A DNA stretch of 64,000 nt from CAITJF01 sp032654645 (lineage in GTDB: Bacteria > Pseudomonadota > Gammaproteobacteria > Burkholderiales > Gallionellaceae), in assembly GCA_032654645.1 (NCBI GenBank), contig JAULAW010000016.1:310001-374000 (forward strand). Direction: 5' to 3'. Shown piece by piece: positions 52,586-63,469 of this stretch (position 1 is its first letter; the number at the start of each line of letters is the position of its first letter). The notes under the pieces are model-generated. The model saw nothing but the letters and a program-made list of their open reading frames with translations, was not told where the DNA came from and did no database searches. A program made the translations under genes and the position numbers.

Positions 52586-53062
52586 TCAATGCCAGCCAGG
52601 GTGCTCAAAATAGGCGCCATAGCTCTCAAGGGCGTTGACAATTTTTTCTGCCCCATGACGCCTGGTCTCGTTGCTTTTCTGGTCCGACATGCCATCGGCG
52701 CCAGCGATGAGTTCGGTTATTACCAGATGAAGCATCGCATCTGCGTCTTTGTCGAGTTTGCAATTTTGCACCATGAACTCGACCTGTTCATTCACTTTTT
52801 TTGCCAAGGCATGGTATTGCGCTGCCGATGCCTTGCCGCTGTGAATCGCCGGCAATTCCGCAGCCAGCGCATTCTTGATGCGGTTCATGCCTAGTCGCAA
52901 ATTTTCGTCGGTAGCCCATTTCTTGCCGTTGTTGAGGGCGAGCCGAGCAGATTCTTTGTCATGGTGGGAGTGGTGATCCTGAGCCAGTACAATTTGCGCT
53001 CCGGCACTCAGGCATGCGGCTAGCACCGCTGTTACAACCAATTGTTTGCTGATTTTAAGCAT
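52586..53062 (-). CDS. exported His-rich helical protein (DnrO-like)
   Basis: 158 aa from the ATG at 53062, with GGAAGAA before it. A signal peptide ends AQIVLAQ, then DHHSHHDKESARL. The remainder is helical (NGKKWATDENLRLGMNRIKNAL, then VEFMVQNCKLDKDADAMLH). I associate this pattern with small periplasmic DnrO-type proteins of unknown role; the His cluster may bind metal. Confidence 0.65.
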   Translation of the reverse strand: MLKISKQLVVTAVLAACLSAGAQIVLAQDHHSHHDKESARLALNNGKKWATDENLRLGMNRIKNALAAELPAIHSGKASAAQYHALAKKVNEQVEFMVQNCKLDKDADAMLHLVITELIAGADGMSDQKSNETRRHGAEKIVNALESYGAYFEHPGWH

Positions 53063-53125
53063 TCTTTCTTCCTTATATTCAACATGCATTTAAAAGCGTA
53101 GCTTCAAGGTGTAAACACACAAATA

Positions 53126-53158
53126 AAAAGGGTTGCGGCAACAAGCCACAACCCTTTT
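53126..53158 (-). terminator. Rho-independent terminator
   Basis: Stem AAAAGGGTTG(TGGC)/(GCCG)CAACCCTTTT read on the minus strand, followed by TTATTT. It lies downstream of the 53235-53537 gene and ends its transcript. Confidence 0.75.
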
Positions 53159-53234
53159 GTGAAATGTGCCCAGAGAGATTTACCAGTTCAATATTCCTCT
53201 ACCAGGGCAGGATTGTAATATGCTGCAAGCCCTG

Positions 53235-53537
53235 TTAGCACACGAGTTGCAGATTCGCTGGAGCGAAATATTCGGTGTTGCCTGCCACAGTGTATGCGGC
53301 CTTTGAACTGAGGTCGTTCTTCGCCACGCGCCAGTTGCACGTCGACTTATCCGCAGCAGCCTGTTGCAGTTGCGCAGGCGCCGTGTAGTAGCCGCTTATG
53401 TCCACATTTCGGGTGAAGCTGGGATTCATGCCGGAATAAATTACGTCCAGGTCGTTGGTTGAAAAAGCCGCGTCTGCCTGAGCAGCCGATGTTGCCAAAA
53501 CGCCAGTGATGATGCTTGCCAAGATACGTGTTTTCAT
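53235..53537 (-). CDS. small exported protein, 100 aa
   Basis: From the ATG at 53537 (GGAGATTC upstream). The signal peptide MKTRILASIITGVLATSAAQADA is clear. The mature part is 75 residues with two Cys (STCNW and the C-terminal LQLVC) that could pair. No family recognised. It has its own terminator, so it is probably monocistronic. Confidence 0.65.
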   Translation of the reverse strand: MKTRILASIITGVLATSAAQADAAFSTNDLDVIYSGMNPSFTRNVDISGYYTAPAQLQQAAADKSTCNWRVAKNDLSSKAAYTVAGNTEYFAPANLQLVC

Positions 53538-53773
53538 GATGAATCTCCTTATATAAATTAAATAAAACCGGGTTAAATTCCCTGCAACCGTAGCGAGGGG
53601 GTTCACCTGCAAATCGCGTAGTTTGATTAGCAGGCGATTGATTGAGTATTAGCACAAGCCGTGCCATGTATTACCGTGTTGATGTACAACGATAAAATAT
53701 TTTACGCATGGCGTAAACGTTCACTATAAACGGTTATATGTTTACAGTGAACGTAATAAAACAGACGTAAACA

Positions 53774-54706
53774 CTATGGAATGGGTACAGCTTCGATCAA
53801 CTCACTGGTGAGTTTGTCACTATTTGATGTTTGCACACCCTGCACGCTTTGCAGACGGTGGCTGGCCACGCCCGGCAATACTGCCTGCACATCTTCCGGG
53901 ATAACTGCGCCGCGCCCATCCAGCAGTGCCCAAGCGCGCGCCGCAGCGAGCAGCGACAGGCCGGCGCGTGGCGACAAGCCATGCACATAGCGCGCCGATT
54001 CGCGCGTATGGCGCAAGATGGCTTGCACGTAGTCGAGCAGGGCGGGGGAAATAAACACCGCTTTCACTTGCTGTTGCAAAGCGAGCAGTTCCGCTGCTTC
54101 CATTTGCGGCGAGAGTTTGGCCACGATCTCGCGCCGTTCCACACCGGAGAGCAGGCCGCGTTCCGCCTGTGCATCGGGATAGCCAAGCTGGATGCGCATC
54201 AGGAAACGGTCGAGCTGCGATTCCGGCAGTGAAAAAGTGCCGATCTGGTATGTGGGGTTTTGCGTGGCAATCACGAAGAACGGTGTGGGCAGCGGACGCG
54301 TGACGCCCTCGATGGTCACCTGCTGTTCCTCCATCGCTTCCAGCAGCGCGCTCTGCGTCTTCGGAGTGGCGCGGTTGATCTCGTCGGCCAGGATCATCTG
54401 CGCGAAAATCGGGCCGGAGTGGAATTTGAATTCGCCGGCCATTGAATCAGTGTTGGGGCGCTGGTACACCGACACGCCGAGAATGTCGGCGGGCAACATA
54501 TCACTAGTGAACTGGATGCGTTGGAACTGCAAGCCGAGCGAGCGTGCCAGCACATGCGCCAGCGTGGTCTTGCCCACGCCGGGCAGATCTTCGATCAACA
54601 GGTGCCCGCGCGCCAACAGGCAGGCCAGCGCGAGTCTGATCTGGTGCGGCTTGCCGAGGATGACCTGCTCGGCCTGGGCGATAACGTTATGCAGCGAGTT
54701 GCTCAT
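53774..54706 (-). CDS. MoxR-type AAA+ ATPase
   Basis: 310 aa. Walker A GVGKTTLA at 43-50, Walker B MILADEINRATPKTQSALLEAMEE, sensor 1 ATQNP, and the C-terminal lid with GLSPRAGLSLLAAARAWAL. MoxR ATPases act as chaperones maturing VWA-domain complexes; the usual DUF58 and VWA genes are not next to it in this window (upstream lies 54.7-55.1 kb of repeats), so it may be separated from partners. Confidence 0.92.
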   Translation of the reverse strand: MSNSLHNVIAQAEQVILGKPHQIRLALACLLARGHLLIEDLPGVGKTTLAHVLARSLGLQFQRIQFTSDMLPADILGVSVYQRPNTDSMAGEFKFHSGPIFAQMILADEINRATPKTQSALLEAMEEQQVTIEGVTRPLPTPFFVIATQNPTYQIGTFSLPESQLDRFLMRIQLGYPDAQAERGLLSGVERREIVAKLSPQMEAAELLALQQQVKAVFISPALLDYVQAILRHTRESARYVHGLSPRAGLSLLAAARAWALLDGRGAVIPEDVQAVLPGVASHRLQSVQGVQTSNSDKLTSELIEAVPIP

Positions 54707-55111
54707 GGTGTGTTCAATGAATGCGCGGAATGTAACAAAACTTGCGCCTGGCTGCCAACACTATAGAGGGGCTAACTGGATATGGCCAAGGTAAATCTGT
54801 TCTCGTAAATTTGTTCTTGGAGAAAATGCAGATATTACTTGGCGCAAAACCGATGGAAGACATGGACATAATTATTGAGTCAGCCAAATTATTGAGCCGG
54901 CCAAATTGTGAGTGAGCGTTAATCCATTAAGCCAGACATTCCGCTATTGCTGGCCAAGTAGCGTAGCCCGGATGCAGGCCGCAGGCCGGAATCCGGGGTG
55001 TTGTGGCCTGCCGAAGGCTGCCCCGGATTCCATTGCATTTCATCCGGGCTACGCTTGCTGGGGGAAAGCTGGAGAGGGTTTGGGGCAAACGAATCGCTGC
55101 GCGAATTCACG
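54707..55111. other. repeat-rich intergenic region
   Basis: 405 bp. Two tandem GTAAAT(C/T)TGTTCT motifs (54790-54820) match the arms of the element at 12977-13115. From 54961, GTAGCCCGGATG and CATCCGGGCTAC flank repeat family A (54981-55059). Position 55086-55120 is a partial family C copy. No gene. Confidence 0.5.
54981..55059 (+). repeat. dispersed repeat family A, copy 1
   Basis: 79 bp beginning GCAGGCCGGAATCCGGGG and ending CATCCGGGCTACGCTTGCT. Matches 57315-57394 at about 90%. Internal inverted repeats (ATCCGGGG / CCCCGGAT). Confidence 0.75.
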
Positions 55112-55507
55112 TTACAGAAGCTGCACGCAGGGCAACGATTTCATGCGCTGGTCGAAGGTAAGCGTGTGGCTGCAACCGGCGTGGCTGGCTTTGGCGACGA
55201 TCAGGCAATCGGGGAAATCCGCAGCAGCGGTTTCAAAACTGTTCAGCGCGTTGCGCACGGCGAGCGGCGATTCAAAGGCGATGCAACTATTGTCAAACAG
55301 GGCGCGCACGGTGCGCGCGATGTCGGTGCGTTCCAGCTCGTAGCTGCGCGACAGCGTCCAACACAATTCAGCCAGCACGATGTCGGACACGAACAATCCG
55401 CCGTGTTCCTCTCCGTGTGCGTCGAACACTGCTTTTGCGCGGCGTGCCTGCGCCTCGTTGTCGCGGGTAACGAGCCGCACCAGGACGTTGGTGTCAAGCG
55501 CAATCAT
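55112..55507 (-). CDS. vapC: PIN-domain toxin, VapC type
   Basis: 131 aa. PIN acidic residues are visible: Asp5 in MIALDTNVLVRL, Glu in VLAELCW, Asp in FPDCLIVAKA and Asp in TFDQRM. It is an RNase toxin. Its ATG overlaps the antitoxin stop by 4 bp. Confidence 0.88.
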   Translation of the reverse strand: MIALDTNVLVRLVTRDNEAQARRAKAVFDAHGEEHGGLFVSDIVLAELCWTLSRSYELERTDIARTVRALFDNSCIAFESPLAVRNALNSFETAAADFPDCLIVAKASHAGCSHTLTFDQRMKSLPCVQLL

Positions 55508-55761
55508 TTGCGCGAACGTTGGTTGCGCGCTTTCGTCGCCGCGACGATACCTTCATCCATCGCCTTGATGCCGAGCGACTTGATTCCGGGGCGATGCACT
55601 AGGCCGAACAGATTGTCGGAGCCGCGCACCAGCACGCGCACCCGCAAGCTGCCATCCTTCTCCACCTCGAAATCGAGCTTGCTGCCGGTCGCAATGTGGA
55701 GCTGGTCACGTATATGTTTGGGGACGGTTACTTGTCCCTTGTCAGTCACTGTCGCAAGCAA
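55504..55761 (-). CDS. vapB: AbrB/SpoVT-type antitoxin
   Basis: 85 aa. The N-terminal swapped-hairpin DNA-binding fold is clear (TVTDKGQVTVPKHIRDQL, then GSKLDFEVEKDGSLRVRV). The C-terminus is basic and should bind the PIN toxin. First gene of the pair. Confidence 0.88.
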   Translation of the reverse strand: MLATVTDKGQVTVPKHIRDQLHIATGSKLDFEVEKDGSLRVRVLVRGSDNLFGLVHRPGIKSLGIKAMDEGIVAATKARNQRSRK

Positions 55762-56093
55762 TTTACCTCCTAGTATTTCTCGTTAATTCCGATTTATTTT
55801 TTCATGTAAGGAATTTTATGTCAATCTGAATATGTTATGTGAGCAAGGAATGGCCTGTGATGTCCTGTCACTTCTGGAGTGCGCTAAGCAAAAGACTGAT
55901 GGGCGTGTTAAACCCAGAATGTCCATTAGACCGAAAACAGCGTCATTCCCGCGCAGGCGGGAATCCAAGTGGTTGAATAATCCCCGCGTAGCGGGACAAA
56001 ACCGGGGTCTTGCCCGCGCACCCGCAAGGGGTAGGCCGTGGTTGTAAAGCCAATAAATTGGCAACAACCACGCACTCGCGGAGTGTTTGTCCG
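55762..56093. other. repeat-rich intergenic region
   Basis: 332 bp between the vapBC promoter side and the group II intron end. It contains CATTCCCGCGCAGGCGGGAA (55943-55962) and an inverted copy of repeat family B (56018-56076). No gene. Confidence 0.45.
56018..56076 (-). repeat. dispersed repeat family B, copy 1
   Basis: On the minus strand, AGTGCGTGGTTGTTGCC, an inverted AATTTATT loop, GGC then TTTACAACCACGGCCTACC. It matches 60932-60990 at roughly 85-90%. Confidence 0.7.
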
Positions 56094-57180
56094 CTGATAG
56101 GGGTAGAGAAAGGCTCTCGCCCTCCCCTCCCTCCGAACCGTACGTGCGGTTCTCCCGCATACGGCTCTCCAGTCGGTGGTTTCCTCATCGGGATTGTCTC
56201 GCGTTAAGCCACGCTGTGTGCATGGCGAACAGCCCGGCTTCCGCGAAGAATGCATTTGGCCAGCGTTGATGATCTGCATGGCACCGACCAAAGCCGGGGC
56301 GCTTTTCCTGCTTGCGTAACACCGCGCGCAGGCGGCGGCGAATCTGCGCATCCAACGTGCTGAACGTCCGTTCGTGCGCGTGTTTGAAATACGCAAACCA
56401 GCCTTTGAGCATCGGGTTGATGTCGCTCACTATGCGCGCAAGGCTGTCGCCCCGCGTGCGCCGCGTCTTCTCCAGAATCTTTTCCTTCAAGCGTTGCAGG
56501 CTCTTCTTCCGAACGTAGCGCCGACCAGCCTCAAACCGGTAGCCGAGAAAGGTGAAACCTTCTCCCGGCTGCCAGCAGTCGCCGATATGCGTCTTGTCAG
56601 GATGCAGGGTGAGGCCGTTTTCCTGCACCCAAGCACGCACCTTTTCCAGTGCTGTGCCCGCATCGCTGCGGCTGCGGCACAGGATGACGAAGTCGTCGGC
56701 GTACCGCACCATGCGATAGCCGTTCTCTTCCATCAGCACGTCCAATGGGTGCAAGTAGATGTTGGCCAGCAACGGGCTGATGACCGCGCCTTGCGGCGTG
56801 CCGCCCGCCGGTGTCCAACTGCGGCCTTCCCGCATGATGTCCTGTTTGAGGAATTTCGCGACCAGTTCCAGCGCTGCGCCATCGCTGATGCGTTCTTCCA
56901 CGCGCCGCATGAGTCGCCCGTGCGGGATGCTGTCGAAGTAGCCCGCAAGGTCGGCATCCACCGCGAAGGTGCGGCCTTCCTTGAGCAGCCCGCCCACTTC
57001 CCGCAAGGCTTCCTTGCATCCGCGTCCCGGTCTGAAGCCGTAGCTCGTTTCCCGGAATTGCGCTTCAAAGATCGGTTCCAGTACAAATTTCAGCGCCGTC
57101 TGGACGATGCGGTCTTTGACCGTGGGTATCCCCAGCGGCCTCGTCTTGCCATCGCCTTTCGGTATTTCTACCTTCGGCTA
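56094..57180 (-). mobile_element. 3' part of a group II intron
   Basis: The minus strand carries an intron-encoded reverse transcriptase without its 5' part, followed by a domain V-like structure: GAGCCGTATGCGGGAG ... CGCACGTACGGTTCGGAG at about 56128-56175, and a CCTTTCTCTACCCCTATC end near 56094. All 5' intron domains and the start of the gene are missing, so it cannot splice on its own. Confidence 0.8.
56185..57177 (-). pseudogene. group II intron reverse transcriptase, 5'-truncated
   Basis: About 330 codons, open from 57177; a TAG stands immediately upstream and no start fits. Visible are KVEIPKGDGKTRPLGIPT, SYGFRPGRGCKEA, VDADLAGYFDSI, TPQGAVISPLLANIYL, RYADDFVIL and the maturase-type GIIM segment INPMLKGWFAYFKH. 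It lacks a C-terminal endonuclease domain. It is related to, but distinct from, the RT part of the Cas1 fusion at 9.9-11.9 kb. Confidence 0.88.
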
Positions 57181-57314
57181 CAGGGCTTGGCTACCCTGAC
57201 ACGGACTTCCACCGTGCTGTTTGTACGCCTTCACGGGCGCACGATTCCGGCCTACGCGGGAATGACAGCGCTAATGGTTTATCCGGGTTAAAGCAAGACC
57301 TGACCCCGCCAAGT

Positions 57315-57394
57315 GCAGGCCGAAATCCGGGGTGTTGTGTACCTGCCGAAGGTTGCCCCGGATTCCATTGCATTTCATCCGGGCTACGCTTGCT
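57315..57394 (+). repeat. dispersed repeat family A, copy 2
   Basis: 80 bp starting GCAGGCCGAAATCCGGGG and ending CATCCGGGCTACGCTTGCT; same orientation as 54981-55059. The two copies flank the vapBC and group II intron segment. Confidence 0.75.
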
Positions 57395-57395
57395 C

Positions 57396-57542
57396 AAGCT
57401 GGCTAAGATGGACGTACCGCTGAATACCCGCTGGTCACGCACTTTGCCTAAAGCCGCAAAGCTCACTACTGCCACGGTGTCAAAGAATACGGCTGGGCGG
57501 TACATGGAACATTTGACAATAATGAGCGTGTGTACTGTTTGA
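57396..57542 (+). pseudogene. TnpB (IS200/IS605 family) fragment
   Basis: 48 codons to TGA: KLAKMDVPLNTRWSRTLP, then TATVSKNTAGRYMEHL. This matches the beta-barrel region of IS200/IS605 TnpB proteins (LxIRWSRPLP ... ITVSKDxAGRY). Cut at both ends. Confidence 0.65.
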
Positions 57543-57779
57543 TGTTGTACCAACCATGTCGCAGCTCACCTTCACATCCGCGCCGCTTTTGATGCCCTCC
57601 TGACGCGCATTGTTAAATAGCGTGTGTGCTATGGCTGGATCACCGTAGTTTCCGCGCCCAATAGCGAGAGCCATACCACTGCTTAGTTGATTTGACTCCT
57701 TCGAGACAACCTTGCAGCCATCAGCCGCGCCGGTGAGATAGAGGAGGAAAACTGAATTGCCATGACCGATGCCGAACAG
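57543..57779 (-). pseudogene. fragment of an unknown gene
   Basis: Minus-strand open frame with natural composition (LFGIGHGNSVFLLYLTGAAD, then ALAIGRGNYGDPAIAHTLFN, ARQEGIKSGADVKVSCDMVG). No start; its left end abuts the TnpB fragment. Family not recognised. Possibly real protein sequence truncated by insertion. Confidence 0.4.
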
Positions 57780-58331
57780 TTATTCGCCAGACCCACCGGT
57801 CTGTGCTATTAGAAATAGTGAGGAATGCATATTTTCGATAAGCAATTGATTCATTGAGGCCCACCGAATTTATTAGCCCGCATATGCATAATAGTTACAG
57901 ACTGAAGGGGTTTGTATGATGCCAAGTATTTTAACCACCACAAGGAGTTACATTTATGGGGTCATCAGCAGTCAGAATCAAAAGTGTCAGCAACACATTA
58001 TGTTTTTGCATTTCACATCTCCTGTTCAAAATCCAAAATCACTTTGATCTTCAATTCGCCCACTCTGCTTGGGCTTGACCAATGGCCTGCCCGGCCTTTT
58101 TTGTGCACGCCTCACGCCAACCGCAGTTTCATACTTACGCCGGTGATTGCCCTTGCCTGCCTCATTTAGTCGTAACGCAGTATACAGCGGGGGTACAGTT
58201 TGCGTAGCTGTGGGTGCCGCAACAGGTAGCAGGCGGGCAAGCAAAAAGTGCATTTAGTTTTGTCTCGACCAAGGTCGGCATGTTAAAATCACGGGCTGAT
58301 TTATAAGCATTCATTTAGGGCACCACCATCT
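57780..58331. other. intergenic, upstream of gyrA
   Basis: 552 bp without a supported gene. The end should contain the gyrA promoter; AGGGCACC lies 8-15 nt before the gyrA ATG. Nothing else seen. Confidence 0.4.
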
Positions 58332-60899
58332 ATGGAACAACAATTCGCCAAGGAAACCCTGCCGGTCAGTCTGGAAGAGGAGATGCGCAAGTCGTATCTC
58401 GACTACGCCATGAGCGTGATCGTCGGGCGCGCGCTGCCTGATGCGCGCGACGGTCTCAAGCCGGTGCATCGCCGCGTGCTGTTCGCCATGCACGAACTGT
58501 CCAACGACTGGAACAAGGCTTACAAGAAGTCGGCGCGTATCGTCGGCGACGTAATCGGTAAATACCATCCGCACGGTGACACGGCGGTGTATGACACCAT
58601 CGTGCGCATGGCGCAGGATTTCTCGCTGCGTTACCCGCTGGTGGACGGGCAGGGCAACTTTGGCTCGGTGGACGGCGACAATGCGGCGGCGATGCGTTAC
58701 ACCGAAATCCGCATGGCGCGCATTGCGCACGAATTGCTCGCCGACCTGGACAAGGAGACCGTGGATTTCGGGCCGAACTATGATGGTTCCGAGCACGAAC
58801 CGCTGGTGCTCCCGGCGCGCTTCCCCAACCTGCTGGTGAACGGCTCTTCAGGCATTGCGGTGGGCATGGCGACCAATATTCCGCCGCACAATCTGAATGA
58901 AGTGGTGAATGCCTGCCTGGCGCTGCTGAAAAACCCCGAGATGGATATCGAGCAGTTGATCGAGCTGGTTCCCGCGCCGGATTTCCCCACTGCCGGTTTT
59001 ATTTATGGCACGGCGGGCATCAAGGAGGGCTACCGCACCGGGCGTGGGCGCGTGATCATGCGCGCGCGCTGCCACTTTGAGGACATGGAAAAAGGTAATC
59101 GCCAGTCCATCATCATTGATGAACTGCCGTATCAGGTGAACAAAGCCAACTTGCTGATTAAGATCGGCGAGCTGGTGCGCGACAAGCGCATCGAGGGCAT
59201 TTCCGAAATCCGCGATGAATCGGACAAGTCCGGGATGCGCGCGGTAATCGAGCTGAAGCGCGGCGAGAATGCCGATGTGATTCTCAACCAGCTCTATAAA
59301 GAAACCCAGTTGCAGGACAGCTTTGGCATGAACATGGTGGCCTTGCTCGATGGCCGCCCGCTGTTGCTCAACCTGAAACAGTTCCTTGACGCCTTTCTGC
59401 GCCATCGCCGCGAGGTGGTGACGCGCCGCACCGTATTCGAGCTGCGCAAGGCGCGTGAACGCGGGCATATCCTGGAGGGCCTGGCGGTTGCGCTGTCCAA
59501 CGTGGATGAGATTATCGCGCTGATCAAGGCGGCGGCCACACCGGCTATCGCCAAGCAGGAATTGATGGCGCACTCATGGCGCTCTTCGCTGGTGGAAGAC
59601 ATGCTGTGCCGGGTAAGCGATGCGGCGCGTCCGGAAAACCTGTTGCCTGAATTTGGCCTGGTTGGACAGGGCACACAGCGCGCTTACAAGCTGTCCGACG
59701 TGCAGGCGCAAGCCATTCTGGAACTGCGTTTGCAGCGCCTGACCGGGCTGGAGCAAGACAAGATTGTCGGCGAATACCGCGAGGTGATGGAAAAGATCAC
59801 CGACCTGCTCGATATCCTGGCGAAGCCCGCGCGCATTACGCAAATCATCGGTGATGAACTGGTCGCGATTAAGTCGCAATATGGCGACAAGCGCCGCAGC
59901 GAGATCATCACGCACACGCAAGACATGAGCATGGAAGACCTGATCGCGCCGGAAGACGTGGTGGTCACGCTGTCGCACGGCGGCTACATGAAGGCGCAGA
60001 AGCTGGACGAATACCGCGCGCAGAAGCGCGGCGGGCGCGGCAAGCAGGCGGCCAGCACCAAGGAAGACGATTTCGTCGATAACCTGTTCATCGCCAATAC
60101 GCATGACTACATCCTGTGCTTCTCCAGCCGTGGCCGGGTGTACTGGATCAAGGTATATGACGTTCCGCAGGGTACACGCACCAGCCGCGGCAAGCCGATC
60201 GTCAACCTGTTGCCGCTTGAAGACGGCGAAAAAATCAACGCAATCCTGCCGGTGAAAATATTCAGTGATGACCAGTTTGTATTTTTCGCCACCGCCAACG
60301 GCACGGTGAAAAAGACCGCGCTGTCGGATTTCGCCAACCCGCGCAAGGCTGGTATTATCGCCATCAACCTGGATGAGGGCGATTACCTGATCGGTGTGGC
60401 GCTGACCGACGGCAAGCATGACGTGATGCTGTTCTCCGATGGCGGCAAGGCAGTGCGTTTCGACGAAAACGATGTGCGCTCCATGGGGCGCGCGTCGCGC
60501 GGCGTGCGTGGCATGAAGCTGGCCGCGAAACAGCATGTAATCGCGCTGCTGGTGGCGGGAGACGAGAGCCAGGCCGTGCTGACCGCGACCGAAAACGGCT
60601 ACGGCAAGCGCACTCCGATTGCGGAATACACCCGCCACGGGCGCGGCACGCAGGGCATGATCGCGATCCAAACCTCTGCGCGTAACGGCAAGGTGGTGGC
60701 GGCGACACTGGTGAATCAGGAGGACGAGATCATGCTGATCGGCACCAATGGCGTGCTGATCCGCACCCGCGTCAGGGAAATCCGCGAGATGAGCCGTTCG
60801 ACGCAAGGGGTAACACTGATTAATCTGGGCAAAGATGACAAGCTGGCCGGTTTGAGCCGCATCGCCGATCCTGATTCAGAAGAAGAGGCAGAGGGATAA
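58332..60899 (+). CDS. gyrA: DNA gyrase subunit A
   Basis: 855 aa. The active Tyr is at 123 (AAAMRYTEIRM). The quinolone-resistance region reads HPHGDTAVYDTI, with Thr84 at the position of E. coli Ser83 and Asp88 at that of Asp87. The GyrA box is QKRGGRG. The C-terminal beta-pinwheel is complete, with an acidic tail DSEEEAEG. It introduces negative supercoils with GyrB. First gene of a rightward gyrA-serC-serA-pheA series. Confidence 0.98.
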   Translation: MEQQFAKETLPVSLEEEMRKSYLDYAMSVIVGRALPDARDGLKPVHRRVLFAMHELSNDWNKAYKKSARIVGDVIGKYHPHGDTAVYDTIVRMAQDFSLRYPLVDGQGNFGSVDGDNAAAMRYTEIRMARIAHELLADLDKETVDFGPNYDGSEHEPLVLPARFPNLLVNGSSGIAVGMATNIPPHNLNEVVNACLALLKNPEMDIEQLIELVPAPDFPTAGFIYGTAGIKEGYRTGRGRVIMRARCHFEDMEKGNRQSIIIDELPYQVNKANLLIKIGELVRDKRIEGISEIRDESDKSGMRAVIELKRGENADVILNQLYKETQLQDSFGMNMVALLDGRPLLLNLKQFLDAFLRHRREVVTRRTVFELRKARERGHILEGLAVALSNVDEIIALIKAAATPAIAKQELMAHSWRSSLVEDMLCRVSDAARPENLLPEFGLVGQGTQRAYKLSDVQAQAILELRLQRLTGLEQDKIVGEYREVMEKITDLLDILAKPARITQIIGDELVAIKSQYGDKRRSEIITHTQDMSMEDLIAPEDVVVTLSHGGYMKAQKLDEYRAQKRGGRGKQAASTKEDDFVDNLFIANTHDYILCFSSRGRVYWIKVYDVPQGTRTSRGKPIVNLLPLEDGEKINAILPVKIFSDDQFVFFATANGTVKKTALSDFANPRKAGIIAINLDEGDYLIGVALTDGKHDVMLFSDGGKAVRFDENDVRSMGRASRGVRGMKLAAKQHVIALLVAGDESQAVLTATENGYGKRTPIAEYTRHGRGTQGMIAIQTSARNGKVVAATLVNQEDEIMLIGTNGVLIRTRVREIREMSRSTQGVTLINLGKDDKLAGLSRIADPDSEEEAEG

Positions 60900-60931
60900 A
60901 TGTAGGTCGGGCTACGCCCGCCATGGTGGGC

Positions 60932-60990
60932 AGTGCGTGGTTGTTGCCGCTTTAGCGGCTTTACAAACACGGCCTACCTCTTGCGGGTGC
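60932..60990 (+). repeat. dispersed repeat family B, copy 2
   Basis: AGTGCGTGGTTGTTGCCG then CTTTAGCGGCTTTACAAACA and CGGCCTACC. Outside it, GTAGG(T)CGGGCT and AGCCCACCCTAC form a larger inverted structure, also seen near 13019 and 13088. Confidence 0.7.
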
Positions 60991-61037
60991 AGCCCACCCT
61001 ACGGTTACTATTTTTTGAAAACTGGGAGTAATAAAAC

Positions 61038-62112
<1,075 letters not shown>

Positions 62113-62120
<8 letters not shown>

Positions 62121-63297
62121 AACTTTCCAAATTCTGACGCTGAACAAAATTTCCGCTGAGGGACTGAAGCGTCTCCCGGCAGCGCGTTACCTGACAGGCA
62201 CTGAGATCGCGGAGCCGGATGCGATTCTGGTGCGCTCGCACAATATGCTTGAAATGCATATTCCCGCCAGCGTGAAGGCAATCGCCCGCGCCGGCGCCGG
62301 CACCAACAACGTGCCGGTAAAGAAAATGAGCGAGCGTGGCGTGCCGGTGTTCAACGCGGCGGGGGCGAATGCCAATGCGGTAAAGGAGTTGGTAGTTGCC
62401 GGCATGTTGCTGGCGGCACGCAACATCGTACCCGCGCTGCATTTCACCGCGAGTTTAAGCGGCGATGACGCCACGTTGCACAAGCTGGTTGAGGATGGCA
62501 AGAAACACTACGCGGGCATCGAGCTGCGCGGGCGCACGCTGGGTATCATCGGGCTGGGCGCGATAGGCCGCCTGGTGGCGGATACCGCGCTGGGTTTGGG
62601 GATGCACGTGTATGGCTATGATCCGGAGCTAACCGTGGATGCCGCATGGAGCTTATCTTCGCAAGTGAAGAAGGCGCACAGCGTGGAAGAATTGCTCAAG
62701 CACAGCGATTTCGTCACCCTGCATGTGCCGCTGCTGGATGCGACGCGCGGCCTGATTAACGCCAAGCGCGTACAGGCGATGAAGCCGGGCAGCGTGCTGC
62801 TGAATTTTTCGCGTGATGCCATCGTCGAGGAAGACGCGATATTGGCGGGATTGTCCGCCAAGCATTTGCGTTATTACGTATGCGATTTTCCCGCGCAAAA
62901 ATTACAGGGGCAGGCCCACGTGGTTGCCTTGCCGCATCTCGGTGCATCCACCGAAGAGGCGGAAGAAAACTGTGCCGTGATGGTGGCGGACCAAGTGCGC
63001 GATTATCTGGAGCATGGCAATCTGTCCAACACAGTGAATTTTCCGAATATTTCGATGCCGCGCGAATCGGTTTATCGCCTGGCAATAGCCAATGCCAACG
63101 TGCCAAATATGCTGGGCCAGATTTCTACCACGCTGGCCGCCGCAGGCATCAACATCCACAACATGATGAACAAGTCGCGCGGTGACATGGCCTATACCCT
63201 GGTGGATACCGATAGTGCAACACCACCTGCGCTCATTACGCAAATCGCCGCCATTCCAGGCGTGCTAATGGTGCGTGACCTGCCGCTGGAAACGTAA
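62113..63297 (+). CDS. serA: D-3-phosphoglycerate dehydrogenase
   Basis: 394 aa from the ATG at 62113, inside the last codons of serC. The NAD-binding Rossmann motif is LGIIGLGAIGRLVAD. Catalytic residues occur in the expected order: Arg near CNFSRDAIVEED (here LNFSRDAIVEED), Glu, and His in ALPHLGASTEEAEEN. A C-terminal ACT domain (ANVPNMLGQISTTLAAAGIN) suggests serine feedback control. First step of serine synthesis, next to serC. Confidence 0.95.
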
Positions 63298-63325
63298 CGG
63301 GCATGGCAAACATGTCACCCATGAT

Positions 63326-63468
63326 GATGAACTCGTTATGCCCGTTTCCCTCTCCCCAACCCTCTGGTGGGACTACTAGCCATTCGACTAAGCCCGCAAG
63401 CGGGCAAGTCGCTGGTTATCCCGGCATGAGAGGGGGCGAACGAATCGCTATGCGAGTTTCACATTAAA
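63326..63468 (+). repeat. dispersed repeat family C, copy next to pheA
   Basis: GATGATGAACTCGTTATGCCCG, TTTCCCTCTCCCC, an inverted CCCGCAAGCGGG core, then GGGGCGAACGAATCGCTATG and CGAGTTTCACATTAAA, ending at the pheA start. It may carry or alter the pheA ribosome-site region. Confidence 0.55.
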
Positions 63469-63469
63469 T

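Noticed and set aside
58402..58620. Quinolone-resistance mutation in gyrA (Thr84)
   Set aside because: Thr at this position is common as wild type in bacteria; nothing shows it is an acquired change.
59574..60806. 410-codon ORF opposite gyrA
   Set aside because: Mirror frame of gyrA third-position bias; no start signal and no motif.
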